Assembly (NCBI RefSeq): GCF_007904105.1
Contig: NZ_CP042325.1
Span: forward strand, 620,001 to 684,000
Direction of reading: 5' to 3'
DNA length: 64,000 nt
Source: Corynebacterium sp. sy039
Lineage (GTDB): Bacteria; Actinomycetota; Actinomycetes; Mycobacteriales; Mycobacteriaceae
Below are positions 46,727 to 57,868 of the stretch, in pieces; position 1 is the first letter of the stretch, and the number at the start of each line of letters is the position of its first letter. The position numbers were made by a program, and so were the translations under genes. The notes below the pieces were generated by a model. It made no database searches, was not told where the DNA came from, and worked only from the letters and a program-made list of their open reading frames with translations.

Positions 46727-47866
46727 GTGTCTGGAACTATAGCGATTGGTTTGATTGTAGTTGTCTGGCTTTTTGTGTTAGCTCCGGTACTACTACGCAG
46801 ACAAAAACCGATGAATAACCAGATGGACGGTATCGACGAGACACGCGTGGTCTATGAGGGGGGTCGTGAAAACCGCGTTGCCATGGGTCCTCGACCACGA
46901 GTAAGTTCTGCAGATGTTCATGCGTGGCGATCAGATGATGGTACTGAACTAGTGCACGTTACAGCGGAAACATCACCAGTGCGACCTAGTGATGCGGATA
47001 CAGAAGAAATTTTGATTGATGATGAGTCTTCTGAGCGCATGGAACACGTGTTTGCTGCGGTAAAGCATAAAATTATTCCTGAGCGCAAACCACAGGATGT
47101 CATTGATGGTGAGGTAATCGACCAGGATCACAGCGCTACTGATACTCAACCGCAATTGGTTGAGCAGAATATGGATACTACCGACGAGGTAGATGAGCTA
47201 GATGATGCTTGGTATGAAGAAGATGAAGCATACGTTTATGATGATGCTTATCTTTCCCCTGCTGATCTTTTGCATGGTGAGGCCATCTCTGAAGAGTCAC
47301 CTGAATCAGGTACTGTGGTAGAGCTTGACGCACAGCACTCTCAGGATCACATAGCTGAAGAAGATGATTTAACAGCAGAAGAACTAGAATTCGCTGTGCG
47401 ACGTCGTGGTCGTGGCGGTTGGGATCCTGAAGCTGATCAACAAGCTAGTGCGAGCAGATTCCAGCGTCGTAAGCGTACTTTATTGGGATTAGCTGGTTTC
47501 TTTGTGCTTTCTCTTGCGTTAGCTTTGATACTTGGTAAAACATTGTGGATTTTCTTTGGTGCTGTCCTGGTGCTCAGCGTGGTTTACCTTATTGCGTTGC
47601 GTCGTCAAGTGCAGGCTGAGCAGCGTTTGCGCCATCGACGCATAATGCAATTGCGTCGAGCGCGTCTTGGTGTGCGCAATGAGCATGATGAAGCTCTAGG
47701 CATTCCGCAGCGGTTACGTCGTCCTGGTGCAGTAGTGCTTGAAATTGATGATGAAAGCCCAGATTTTGTTGAGTTAGATGTGATTGATATTCATGAGCAA
47801 CAAGGTGGTTCTTATGAGTATCCTGATACATATGAGTCAGATCAGGCTCATCGACGTGTCAGCTAA
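46727..47866 (+). CDS. glpR: Glp receptor GlpR, divisome-associated membrane protein
   Basis: 379 residues; GTG start with AGAGG upstream. One membrane helix at residues 3-23 (GTIAIGLIVVVWLFVLAPVLL), then RRQKPM and a long acidic, low-complexity region (residues 80-215, many Asp/Glu, e.g. TDEVDELDDAWYEEDEAYVYDD). Next come a basic RRRGRGGWDPEADQQASASRFQRRKRTLLG stretch, two helices (about 247-290) and a basic/acidic tail. This topology and its position in the glp-rimJ-glpR cluster match the C. glutamicum GlpR receptor, which recruits Glp and interacts with the polar growth protein Wag31. Evidence here is context and architecture. Confidence 0.8.
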   Translation: MSGTIAIGLIVVVWLFVLAPVLLRRQKPMNNQMDGIDETRVVYEGGRENRVAMGPRPRVSSADVHAWRSDDGTELVHVTAETSPVRPSDADTEEILIDDESSERMEHVFAAVKHKIIPERKPQDVIDGEVIDQDHSATDTQPQLVEQNMDTTDEVDELDDAWYEEDEAYVYDDAYLSPADLLHGEAISEESPESGTVVELDAQHSQDHIAEEDDLTAEELEFAVRRRGRGGWDPEADQQASASRFQRRKRTLLGLAGFFVLSLALALILGKTLWIFFGAVLVLSVVYLIALRRQVQAEQRLRHRRIMQLRRARLGVRNEHDEALGIPQRLRRPGAVVLEIDDESPDFVELDVIDIHEQQGGSYEYPDTYESDQAHRRVS

Positions 47867-47907
47867 TATCGATATTGCTGGGTAATTTCAACTCAAAAGG
47901 AAGATAA

Positions 47908-48321
47908 ATGGATCAGCCAATTGTTCGTGATGCTGCATTGGCACTTTTGCGAATTGTGCTTGGCAGCATTTTTGTTGCACATGGTTTTGACCGTTTATTT
48001 ATCACTGGAATTACTGAAACCACGGGGCAATTTAGTGCCTTGGGGGTGCCGCAACCAAAATTATCTGCATACATCGTGTCCAGTGCTGAATTACTAGGTG
48101 GAGCACTATTAGTAGTGGGGTTGCTTACTACCTTTATTGCTGGTGCCCTTGCGTTATTGATGATGGCTGCTATTTATTTTGTGCACCTTGAGTCTGGTTT
48201 ATTTGCCAGTGATGGAGGCATGGAATATCCATTGGTACTGATAGTGTCGCTACTGATGATTGTGGTTTTCGGTGCTGGGCGCGCCAGCTTGGATGGAGTT
48301 TTTAGTCGTGCTCAATTGTGA
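47908..48321 (+). CDS. DoxX family membrane protein
   Basis: 137 residues with four hydrophobic segments. RDAALALLRIVLGSIFVAHGFDRLF is the DoxX N-terminus (RxxLGxxFxxHGxxKL), followed by VSSAELLGGALLVVGLLTTFIAGALALLMM and a final helix. AAGGAAG ribosome site 6 nt before the ATG. DoxX proteins are small membrane proteins tied to thiol/oxidative stress complexes in mycobacteria, but the function is open. The 3' end overlaps the next gene. Confidence 0.88.
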   Translation: MDQPIVRDAALALLRIVLGSIFVAHGFDRLFITGITETTGQFSALGVPQPKLSAYIVSSAELLGGALLVVGLLTTFIAGALALLMMAAIYFVHLESGLFASDGGMEYPLVLIVSLLMIVVFGAGRASLDGVFSRAQL

Positions 48322-49012
48322 TTGTGATCAGATTCAGACTGCAATCTCTGCGCGTTTGGATGGTGAAGACAATCGTAGTGGTTTGGCCGATGACGTTATT
48401 GATGCTCATATTGCCGGTTGTGCATCATGCAGTGCGTTTTTAGAACAAGCAGCTCAAGTAAAACGGACCCTCAATTTTTCTATTCCCGAGCATGATTTTG
48501 TGACCCCAGATCTTTCTGACGTAATTCTTGCTGGTGTGGAATCTCAATGGCATAAGAATACGAGTAGCCAAGTATTATCGCGCGTTCTATCTCGATTACT
48601 CTTGTGCATAAGCGGTGGATTATGGTTTCTGATGGCTTTTCTTATCCTCGCACAATCTCAGGTTACCCAGCAGCAGGAGATCAGCGATATTGATGTTGCA
48701 GCACAGGAATTCACCGCAATGGCTTTTCATCTAGCAGCATTGCGGTGTAGCTTGGGCATTGGTTTGCTCTTTAGCGCATGGAAACCGCAACTTTCTGCAG
48801 GTATTGCGCCGGTATTTTTCGCTTTGTGGATGTTTAGTTTTGGTGTGTATGCAAAAGATATAGTCCTAGGCGAGCTTGCTGTGAACCAATTTTTATATTT
48901 GGCATTATTGCTTCTTAGCGTGGTAGCTATTCTGTGGGCATGGTTAAGCGTACGTGGGTTGTCGCTTATTGGTCAGTTCAGAGCAGCCCTTTCTGCTAAG
49001 CCTAGTGATTAG
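48308..49012 (+). CDS. zf-HC2 anti-sigma-factor-like protein with four membrane helices
   Basis: 234 residues from GTG 48308, which overlaps the doxX end and has GGATGGAG upstream. The N-terminal ~80 residues contain the zinc-binding pattern DAHIAGCASCSAFL (HxxxCxxC), normal for ZAS/anti-sigma domains, plus two extra Cys at CDCDQ. Four hydrophobic helices follow (LLLCISGGLWFLMAFLIL to LYLALLLLSVVAILWAWL). No sigma-factor gene is adjacent, so either the partner is elsewhere or this is a redox-sensing membrane protein acting with the coupled DoxX. It converges with pmt by a 4-nt overlap. Confidence 0.72.
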   Translation: MLNCDCDQIQTAISARLDGEDNRSGLADDVIDAHIAGCASCSAFLEQAAQVKRTLNFSIPEHDFVTPDLSDVILAGVESQWHKNTSSQVLSRVLSRLLLCISGGLWFLMAFLILAQSQVTQQQEISDIDVAAQEFTAMAFHLAALRCSLGIGLLFSAWKPQLSAGIAPVFFALWMFSFGVYAKDIVLGELAVNQFLYLALLLLSVVAILWAWLSVRGLSLIGQFRAALSAKPSD

Positions 49013-50628
49013 CGCCAGCTATTAAACCACATGAGTCCATTGTAGAACTCATTGGGGATGGTGTAGCCATAAAAGAGTGGGCTGAAATAACAAAACATTG
49101 CGACGACCAGCACAAGATAACAAGCCACAATTGCGTGTCCTCTCGTGGTAATACCCACCTTGCTTAGTGCTTGGTATCGCTTGGACAATGTTGCTCCTGT
49201 GCGGGCTATGGATCCGAGTGCTAGGGAAATCATCACAATGCTGAAGGGGATAAGTGCTGTGGCGTAGAAGAAATACATTTGTCGGTCAAAGGTGATAAGC
49301 CACGGTACAAAGCCAGCGAGGAAGCTGATGAATGGGATCATGTAGCGGAAATCTCGTGCAATTACTAAAGACCACAATGCCCATAGCAATACTGGGATTG
49401 TTAACCACCAAATAACAGGGGTGCCAAATAGATAGACTGCTTGGTGGCATTTTCCAGCCGCGCACTCGACGTCGTTAGCGGAGTAATAGAGAACTGGGCG
49501 TGCTGCAACTAACCATGCCCAGGGTTTAGAGTCCCATGGATGGCTATGTCCGCCAGAAGAAGTAAGTGATGCATGAAACTCTAACACTGAAGAGTGATAA
49601 TAAAACCAGCTAGCAAGGGTATCTGGTAAAGAATTCAACCATGAGTCGGCTGGAATTGTGCCATCGGTTGCAGCATGGCGATATACTGCAGTTTCTGAGG
49701 CGAACCAGCCACGCCAACTCCACGCATATAAGGCGATAGGCAAAATCACGATAGAAGCAAAAGCACTGATGCTGTCGCGTATTAGTGCACCGAGGATAGG
49801 GCGTTGGACTTGGTATTGCATACGCAGATGAGCGTCGAGAGCTACTGTGAGTAGTCCAAAGAAAGCAATGTAATAAAGACCAGACCATTTCACCGATAGG
49901 GCTAGGCCAAGGAATACACCCATAGTAAAGCGCCACCAGCGAAAACCAAGACGAGGTCCTAAGGAGGTGGTGAATGCCTTGGTGTTCTGGAAGTTTTCGT
50001 AGAGATTATGCATTCGTAGGCGCATTTGTTCTCTATCACGTGCACAAGCCCAAGCGGCGGCAACGATGAAGAAAACTTGGAAAATATCGAGCATTCCATA
50101 GCGTGAACTGACCAGGAGCACACCGTCGAAAAGCGCGAGAATACCAGCGAAAGTTGCTACTGCGCTGCTGTGACTAATGCGTCGGGCAAGAGCCATGGTA
50201 AGCATGACGGTACCTACACCAAATAAGGCGGTCATAACGCGCCACCCTAGAGGTGTATAGCCGAACAAAAATTCTCCATAAGCCTCAATTTGTTTCGCTA
50301 AAGGTGGGTGTACCACAAGTCCATAACCAGGATTGCTTTCAATACCACCGAGTATCGGATTCATCCAGGAGCGAACCATATCCCAGGCTTGAGGAACATA
50401 GTGCTTTTCGTCAAAAACAGGAGTGTGTGCATCCGTAATGGTGGATAATCCGACAAAGCGCGTAAAAAAGGCGAGGAAGGCAACGAGTGCTGTGCTATAT
50501 GTATCTGCTTTTGTCCATACATAAGCACGTGGTGGATGAGGGAGCATTTTGGTCTTAAACCGCCCCTGCGAAGATTGCGTGGAGCTAACTTTGTTGGCCG
50601 ATGTCGCGCTTATGGTGTTAGTGGTCAC
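49009..50628 (-). CDS. pmt: Protein O-mannosyltransferase
   Basis: 539 residues, GT39 family. About eleven membrane helices. The catalytic acidic pair is in TPVFDEKHYVPQAWDM in the first extracytoplasmic loop, followed by NPGYGLVVHPPLAKQIEAYGEFLFG; VKWSGLYYIAFFG and the SGGHSHPWDSKPWAWLVAARP loop are PMT hallmarks. It uses polyprenyl-phosphate mannose to glycosylate secreted proteins at Ser/Thr. Homologue of Rv1002c. Divergent from rsmI. Confidence 0.94.
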   Translation of the reverse strand: MTTNTISATSANKVSSTQSSQGRFKTKMLPHPPRAYVWTKADTYSTALVAFLAFFTRFVGLSTITDAHTPVFDEKHYVPQAWDMVRSWMNPILGGIESNPGYGLVVHPPLAKQIEAYGEFLFGYTPLGWRVMTALFGVGTVMLTMALARRISHSSAVATFAGILALFDGVLLVSSRYGMLDIFQVFFIVAAAWACARDREQMRLRMHNLYENFQNTKAFTTSLGPRLGFRWWRFTMGVFLGLALSVKWSGLYYIAFFGLLTVALDAHLRMQYQVQRPILGALIRDSISAFASIVILPIALYAWSWRGWFASETAVYRHAATDGTIPADSWLNSLPDTLASWFYYHSSVLEFHASLTSSGGHSHPWDSKPWAWLVAARPVLYYSANDVECAAGKCHQAVYLFGTPVIWWLTIPVLLWALWSLVIARDFRYMIPFISFLAGFVPWLITFDRQMYFFYATALIPFSIVMISLALGSIARTGATLSKRYQALSKVGITTRGHAIVACYLVLVVAMFCYFSPLFYGYTIPNEFYNGLMWFNSWR

Positions 50629-50768
50629 GGGCTATAGTGTAGACACTCAGGTGAGATTGGACAATCAACAAAGCAACTTAACTCGTGTCTAGGTATAGGT
50701 TTGTATAGCTCTAAAAAGCATTTTTTATGTTATTGGTCAGATATGCGTAGCTGTGTCACACTAGAGAT

Positions 50769-51653
50769 ATGACTTGGCACCCTGTTGATATAGGCGGAAA
50801 ACCACTAGCTGATTTGCCCCGTGGCATTATTATTGTCGCAACTCCTTTAGGCAATGTTGCTGATGCTACCCCGCGTTTAGCTCAGGCTCTGGCTCAGGCA
50901 GATTATATTGCTGCTGAAGATACTCGCCGTACTCGTTCTTTGGCTCAAAGTCTTGGGGTGGATATTCGTGGTCGGGTGATGAGTAACTTTGACCATAATG
51001 AGCAAGCGCGGGTAGCGCAGTTGCTTGGTTTTGCCAGAAGCGGCACGGTAGTCATTGTGACTGATGCGGGTATGCCTATTGTCTCCGACCCAGGGTTTCC
51101 GTTGGTGGCAGCTGCTCATGATGAGGGCATACCGGTTACGTGTTTTCCTGGACCTTCTGCGGTACTGACTGCACTTGCTCTTTCTGGATTGCACGTCGGT
51201 AAATTTGCTTTCGACGGATTTGCGCCGCGCAAAACAAGACAGCGACGTACGTGGCTTGAAGGATTAAAAAAAGAGACTCGAGCTGTGTGTTTTTTTGAGT
51301 CGCCACATCGAATTGCGGCAACACTTGCTGATGCAGTGGAGATTTTAGGGGAGCAACGTCGTGTAGCAGTAGCGCGTGAATTGACCAAGACTTATGAAGA
51401 AGTAAAACGTGGTTGTCTTGGCGAGATTGCCCAGTGGGCTGAGCAGGGAATACGTGGCGAAATTACTGTGGTGTTGGAAGGAGTGCAAGAAGTTATTACC
51501 GAGCATGATAAAGATGCTCTGGTAGCTCAGGTGCTTGCATACTGTGACGAGGGGATGCGCTTAAAAGAGGCGTGTGCCCTGGTGGCGCAGCGTAGTGGTG
51601 CAAGTAAAAAGGAACTTTATAATGCTGTTCTCGAGTCCCGTGATGGAGCCTGA
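50769..51653 (+). CDS. rsmI: 16S rRNA (cytidine-1402-2'-O)-methyltransferase
   Basis: 294 residues. The tetrapyrrole-methylase-like fold shows [58 protein letters not shown] and [19 protein letters not shown]. It 2'-O-methylates C1402 of 16S rRNA in the decoding centre. The gene is followed after 13 nt by metG on the same strand. Confidence 0.95.
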   Translation: MTWHPVDIGGKPLADLPRGIIIVATPLGNVADATPRLAQALAQADYIAAEDTRRTRSLAQSLGVDIRGRVMSNFDHNEQARVAQLLGFARSGTVVIVTDAGMPIVSDPGFPLVAAAHDEGIPVTCFPGPSAVLTALALSGLHVGKFAFDGFAPRKTRQRRTWLEGLKKETRAVCFFESPHRIAATLADAVEILGEQRRVAVARELTKTYEEVKRGCLGEIAQWAEQGIRGEITVVLEGVQEVITEHDKDALVAQVLAYCDEGMRLKEACALVAQRSGASKKELYNAVLESRDGA

Positions 51654-51666
51654 TAGAGTAAGAACC

Positions 51667-53493
51667 ATGAATAATGTGCTCGTCTCAGTTGCTTGGCCTT
51701 ATGCAAATGGACCACGCCATATTGGTCATGTGGCTGGTTTTGGTGTTCCATCTGATGTTTTTGCTCGTTTTCAGCGAATGCGTGGAGCACATGTGCTCAT
51801 GGTTTCTGGTACAGATGAGCACGGTACGCCACTTCTTGTTCAAGCTGATAAAGAGGGAGTGTCAGTCAAGGAATTAGCAGATCGCTATAATCGTCAAATT
51901 GTTTCCGACCTTGCCGGACTAGGGCTGTCCTATGACTTATTTACGCGTACGACCACCCGTAATCATTATGCAATTGTGCAAGAGCTCTTTAGAGGCCTCT
52001 ATGACAATGGCTATATGATCAAACAAACTGCATTGGGAGCTATTTCACCTTCTACAGGTCGTACTCTTCCTGACCGCTATATTGAGGGCACCTGTCCTAT
52101 CTGTAGTGCTCCGGATGCGCGCGGTGACCAATGCGATAATTGCGGCAATCAGCTCGATCCTGCTGATCTGCTCAATCCAGTATCGAAAATCAATGGCGAG
52201 ACACCTCAGTTCATTGAAACGGAACATTTTTTGTTAGATCTACCAGCGCTGGCGCACTCTTTGGAGCAATGGTTACAAGAACGCAAAGATTGGCGTCCTA
52301 ATGTCATCAAGTTCAGCCTTAATTTGTTAGAAGATTTACGTCCACGTGCTATGACACGTGATATTGACTGGGGTATTCCAGTTCCTGTAGAAGATTGGGC
52401 AGATAACCCATCGAAGAAACTGTATGTTTGGTTTGATGCAGTGGTGGGTTATCTATCTGCTTCTATTGAGTGGGCATATCGTAGTGGGCAGCCAGAAAAA
52501 TGGCGTGATTGGTGGACTAATCCGCAGGCGCAGTCGTTCTATTTCATGGGCAAAGATAACATCACGTTCCATTCACAAATTTGGCCTGCTGAATTGCTTG
52601 GTTACCAGGGCAAAGGCGATAAAGCTGGCGTTGTGCATGCATTGGGCGAACTCAATTTGCCTACTGAGGTGGTGTCTTCAGAGTTCTTAACCATGTCGGG
52701 TTCTAAGTTTTCTTCCTCCAAAGGCGTGGTCATTTATGTTAAGGACTTCCTTGCTGAGTTTGGTCCTGATCCACTGCGTTATTTCATTGCCGTTGCTGGT
52801 CCAGAGAATAATGATACTGATTTTACGTGGGATGAGTTTGTCCGCAGAATCAATAATGAGCTGGCAAATGGTTGGGGTAACTTAGTCAATCGCACTGTCT
52901 CTATGGCGTATAAGAACTTTGGCCAGGTGCCACAGCCAAGTGCATTATTGCCTGTCGACGAGGCGATTTTGGCTCTTGCTGCACAAACGATGGATAATGT
53001 GGCTCAAGCGCTGTCACATTCTCATTTCAAGCAAGGCATTACTGCTATTATGCACGTCGTCGGTGAGGCGAATGCGTATATTGCAGAGCAAGAACCATGG
53101 AAGTTGGCTAAAGATCCTGAGCAGCGTGATCGTTTAGCGACTGTCCTATGGACAGCCTTGCAAGTTATCTCCGATTGCAATGTGATGTTTACGCCTTACT
53201 TACCGCATACTGCGCAGAAAGTACATGAGACTCTTGGGCGCACTGGGGTGTGGGCAGCTCAACCTCGTGTAGAAGAAGTCGTCGATGATCAGCCGCTTGA
53301 TCTTGTCGGTGTGGGGTTGCCGGAGCATGGTCAGACTTATCCTATTATTACTGGGGATTATGAGGCACAGGCTGCTAAATGGGAGCGGATTCCCATGGAG
53401 CCAGGTGTGGTGCTTGCTAAGCCGCAGCCAATTATCAATAAGTTGGATCCAGAATTAGCTACCACTGGTCCACAGTGGGCGCCGGTGTCTTAG
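51667..53493 (+). CDS. metG: Methionyl-tRNA synthetase
   Basis: 608 residues from ATG 51667; longer in-frame starts inside rsmI are rejected since [25 protein letters not shown] is the normal N-terminus with the HIGH motif. The connecting peptide has the four-cysteine zinc knuckle [25 protein letters not shown] (in [13 protein letters not shown]) is the KMSKS equivalent. It charges tRNA-Met and fMet. No C-terminal tRNA-binding dimer domain. Confidence 0.96.
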   Translation: MNNVLVSVAWPYANGPRHIGHVAGFGVPSDVFARFQRMRGAHVLMVSGTDEHGTPLLVQADKEGVSVKELADRYNRQIVSDLAGLGLSYDLFTRTTTRNHYAIVQELFRGLYDNGYMIKQTALGAISPSTGRTLPDRYIEGTCPICSAPDARGDQCDNCGNQLDPADLLNPVSKINGETPQFIETEHFLLDLPALAHSLEQWLQERKDWRPNVIKFSLNLLEDLRPRAMTRDIDWGIPVPVEDWADNPSKKLYVWFDAVVGYLSASIEWAYRSGQPEKWRDWWTNPQAQSFYFMGKDNITFHSQIWPAELLGYQGKGDKAGVVHALGELNLPTEVVSSEFLTMSGSKFSSSKGVVIYVKDFLAEFGPDPLRYFIAVAGPENNDTDFTWDEFVRRINNELANGWGNLVNRTVSMAYKNFGQVPQPSALLPVDEAILALAAQTMDNVAQALSHSHFKQGITAIMHVVGEANAYIAEQEPWKLAKDPEQRDRLATVLWTALQVISDCNVMFTPYLPHTAQKVHETLGRTGVWAAQPRVEEVVDDQPLDLVGVGLPEHGQTYPIITGDYEAQAAKWERIPMEPGVVLAKPQPIINKLDPELATTGPQWAPVS

Positions 53494-53501
53494 AGGAAAT
53501 A

Positions 53502-54347
53502 ATGGGAAAGAAAAAACCTCGTCCAATTCCGGTTCCTGCACCAAGAATTGATGAGCTTATCGACGCTCATACCCATCTTTCCTCTTGCGCAAAGCATAAG
53601 GGTACTGAGGATATTGGTGCCTTTGTTCACCGAGCTCAGGAAGCCGGAGTGACAAAAATATGTACAGTGGGTGATGGGCTTGCTGAAGCGGAATTAGCTT
53701 TAGCCGCAGCAAGAGAATATGAGAATGTATATGCTGCGTGTGCTATTCATCCCACTCGCGCACAGGAGCTTGATGAGCAAGCGAAGGTTCGTTTAGAGCA
53801 GATGGCGGCAGATCAGCACTGTGTTGCTATTGGCGAGACAGGGCTGGATACCTATTGGATCAAACATGATCCAGATAATACTGCTGCTTTTGAGGTTCAA
53901 GAAGAAGCATTGCGGTGGCATATTGATGTGGCAGTGCGCTATGGCAAAGCATTGATGATTCACAATCGTGAAGCAGATAAGGAACTATTGAGGATTCTCG
54001 ATGATGCGCCAAAGCCGGTGCATACAATTTTGCATTGTTTTTCTTCTCCGCTAGATATCGCACAGGAAGCAATAGACAGAGGATATGTCTTAAGTTTTGC
54101 GGGCAATGTTACGTTTAAGCGTAATGATTTTTTGCGTGAAGCTGCTCGCATTGTGCCAGGTGAGCAGTTATTGGTTGAAACTGATGCGCCTTTTATGACT
54201 CCAGAACCGTATCGCGGTGCTAAGAATGAGCCAGCATTGATTGGGCATACTGCACATTGCATTGCTGAGTTACGCGGTATTAGTGTGACTGAATTGGCGC
54301 AAGTGGTACGAGGTAATTTCGATCGAGTCTATTCTTGTGATTCTTAA
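53502..54347 (+). CDS. tatD: TatD family hydrolase (metal-dependent DNase)
   Basis: 281 residues from ATG 53502 with AGAGGAAA upstream. Amidohydrolase metal ligands: IDAHTHLSS (HxH), AIGETGLDTYW (Glu), MIHNREADKELL (His), ILHCFSS (His), LLVETDAPFMTP (Asp). TatD enzymes act as 3'-5' DNases in repair and DNA degradation. It lies between metG and rpfB as in mycobacteria (Rv1008). Confidence 0.94.
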   Translation: MGKKKPRPIPVPAPRIDELIDAHTHLSSCAKHKGTEDIGAFVHRAQEAGVTKICTVGDGLAEAELALAAAREYENVYAACAIHPTRAQELDEQAKVRLEQMAADQHCVAIGETGLDTYWIKHDPDNTAAFEVQEEALRWHIDVAVRYGKALMIHNREADKELLRILDDAPKPVHTILHCFSSPLDIAQEAIDRGYVLSFAGNVTFKRNDFLREAARIVPGEQLLVETDAPFMTPEPYRGAKNEPALIGHTAHCIAELRGISVTELAQVVRGNFDRVYSCDS

Positions 54348-54447
54348 GTGCTAAAGCATACAAAAATTATGGGAAATATGTGACTAATGATAGTTCTGTA
54401 ATTCCTTGTGGTGACTTAAAGGTTAAAGTGGGATTTTTTCTCCATAA

Positions 54448-55764
<1,317 letters not shown>

Positions 55765-55787
55765 AAGTGTAAAAAGTTGAGTAATAC

Positions 55788-55831
55788 AACCTCCTCAAGA
55801 TCGATACGTGCTTTTTCGTCTTGAGGAGGTT
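55788..55831 (+). terminator. Terminator after rpfB
   Basis: Perfect 13-bp stem AACCTCCTCAAGA / TCTTGAGGAGGTT with an 18-nt loop, followed by TTTAC. Confidence 0.88.
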
Positions 55832-55907
55832 TTACTATGGAATATGCATATCCATTTTGGGCTTGTGCATAGAGAAAATAATGCGGAATTAGGTAGATTA
55901 AATAATT

Positions 55908-56819
55908 ATGGAAGATCAGCGCGTGCAACTTCTCGGTCCGCAAGAAATAAGAGCTTTAGCGCAACAAGTAGGTATTGTTCCAACCAAAAAACTCGGACAA
56001 AACTTTGTTCATGATCCTAATACCGTGCGGATGATTATTGCCGCAGCACAATTGAGCCCCGAGGATCATGTGGTTGAGATCGGACCTGGTCTTGGCTCAT
56101 TAACACTTGGATTATTAGATACTGTGCGTACAGTAACCGCAGTAGAGATAGATCCACGCTTAGCAGCGCAACTTCCACATACCGTCGCTCAGTATGCACC
56201 GGCAGTCCGCGATAATTTACAGCTCATTCATCAGGATGCACTAAGCATTCAAGCTCAAGACATTGACCAGCCCACGGCCTTAGTTGCCAATCTTCCTTAT
56301 AATGTTTCTGTCCCTGTGTTACTGCACTTTCTGGAGATTTTCCCCAGTATCAAACGAGTGCTCGTCATGGTGCAAGCAGAAGTTGCTGATAGATTGTCGG
56401 CAGCACCAGGCTCAAAAATATATGGGGTACCAAGTGTCAAAGCAGCCTATTATGGTCGCGTGAAAAGAGCTGGCTCTATTGGGAAGAAGATTTTTTGGCC
56501 GGCGCCCAAAATTGATTCAGGACTTGTACGCATTGATGTCTATGATGATCAAGAATGCGCATGGCCGAGAGACGCGCATACTCGCCAGACAGTATTCCAA
56601 TTAGTAGATCAGGCTTTTGCCCAGCGCAGAAAAACACTCCGGGCTGCATTATCCGGGCTGTGCGGTGGCGGGGAGTACGCAGAAAACATTTTGCGAGCAG
56701 CAGATATTGATCCGACGTTACGTGGCGAAAAACTAGGCGTGCAAGAATATGTGCGCCTAGCACAGGCATATGTAGCGCATGAGCATGAGAGTGTGGCTCG
56801 AAAGAATGAAAATGCATAA
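55908..56819 (+). CDS. rsmA: 16S rRNA dimethyladenosine transferase (A1518/A1519)
   Basis: 303 residues. [18 protein letters not shown] is the KsgA N-terminal block, [16 protein letters not shown] the SAM loop, [11 protein letters not shown] its acidic strand, and [19 protein letters not shown] the catalytic NLPY motif. [15 protein letters not shown] in the C-terminal domain binds the rRNA. It dimethylates two adenines at the 3' end of 16S rRNA. Also called ksgA; overlaps ispE by 8 nt. Confidence 0.96.
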   Translation: MEDQRVQLLGPQEIRALAQQVGIVPTKKLGQNFVHDPNTVRMIIAAAQLSPEDHVVEIGPGLGSLTLGLLDTVRTVTAVEIDPRLAAQLPHTVAQYAPAVRDNLQLIHQDALSIQAQDIDQPTALVANLPYNVSVPVLLHFLEIFPSIKRVLVMVQAEVADRLSAAPGSKIYGVPSVKAAYYGRVKRAGSIGKKIFWPAPKIDSGLVRIDVYDDQECAWPRDAHTRQTVFQLVDQAFAQRRKTLRAALSGLCGGGEYAENILRAADIDPTLRGEKLGVQEYVRLAQAYVAHEHESVARKNENA

Positions 56820-57783
56820 TCGCAGTGAAGAAAAACAGACATCGGGACGCACTGTTATAGCTCATGCTCATGCCAAGGTAAATCTCCACCTAGGAGTAGG
56901 GGAATTACGTGCTGATGGCTACCATGACCTCGTGAGCGTTTTTCAATCTTTGAGCTTATACGACGAACTGGTCATAGAATCTGCTCATGGTGCCTCACCC
57001 TGCGACAACACAAGTATCATCAGTTCCTTTGAGGTAGAAAACCTTAGTCAGGGCACTGTTGCTAATGCGGAAGTACCGCGTGATGGTCGTAATTTAGCAT
57101 GGCAGGCCGTCGAAAAGCTATATCATTGGCACCGTGACAATGGTGGAGACGCTTTACAACCTGTTTGCATAACCCTAAGAAAAGGAATACCTACTGCAGG
57201 CGGTATGGCAGGTGGTTCTGCTGACGCAGCAGCAGCATTGCGGGCATTTAATACTTTTTTGCCAACTCCGGCAACAGAACAACAATTGCTAGCACTCGCC
57301 GCAACTCTTGGCTCTGATGTGCCATTTACCTTATTAGGGCATACGCAATTAGGCACAGGGCGCGGTGAAGAACTGACCCCAATACTTACCCGAGGAACGT
57401 ATCACTGGGCGTTGGCGTTTTCCGACACTGGATTATCCACCCCAAAGGTATTTGCCAAACTCGATTCGATGCAACGAAAACCCCATCTTGACACTCAACA
57501 ACTTTCAGCTGCTTTGAGCGCTGGCAAGATAACAGAAGTGGCGCAATGTCTGCATAATGATTTACAAGCTGCAGCACTCTCATTACAACCAAAGCTAAGG
57601 CGCACACTAGAAATTGGCAAAGATGCAGGTGCATTAGCGGGAATCGTATCAGGGTCAGGACCAACCTGTGCTTTTCTCTGCGCTGATGAACAGACTGCTC
57701 GGGAAGTAGCTGATGAGTTACGCCTCTTTGGTGCAGCGACTGTGGCAACAGGAGCAGCCTCAGGGGCGCACCTGCTCAGCTAA
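56812..57783 (+). CDS. ispE: 4-diphosphocytidyl-2-C-methyl-D-erythritol kinase
   Basis: 323 residues from ATG 56812 (56806 is also possible). GHMP kinase motifs: [31 protein letters not shown] (N-terminal, substrate-binding), [23 protein letters not shown] (ATP-binding glycine loop), and [14 protein letters not shown] (C-terminal). It phosphorylates CDP-ME in the non-mevalonate isoprenoid pathway, supplying the polyprenyl carriers used by the envelope enzymes. Its start is within the end of ksgA. Confidence 0.96.
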   Translation: MHNRSEEKQTSGRTVIAHAHAKVNLHLGVGELRADGYHDLVSVFQSLSLYDELVIESAHGASPCDNTSIISSFEVENLSQGTVANAEVPRDGRNLAWQAVEKLYHWHRDNGGDALQPVCITLRKGIPTAGGMAGGSADAAAALRAFNTFLPTPATEQQLLALAATLGSDVPFTLLGHTQLGTGRGEELTPILTRGTYHWALAFSDTGLSTPKVFAKLDSMQRKPHLDTQQLSAALSAGKITEVAQCLHNDLQAAALSLQPKLRRTLEIGKDAGALAGIVSGSGPTCAFLCADEQTAREVADELRLFGAATVATGAASGAHLLS

Positions 57784-57868
57784 TGCAGCTAGTGAGTGCA
57801 GTTAGTGCACCGCTAACATGGCAGAAAAGAAAAAGAAATAGACAACTGTAATCGTAAAGGAATATGCT

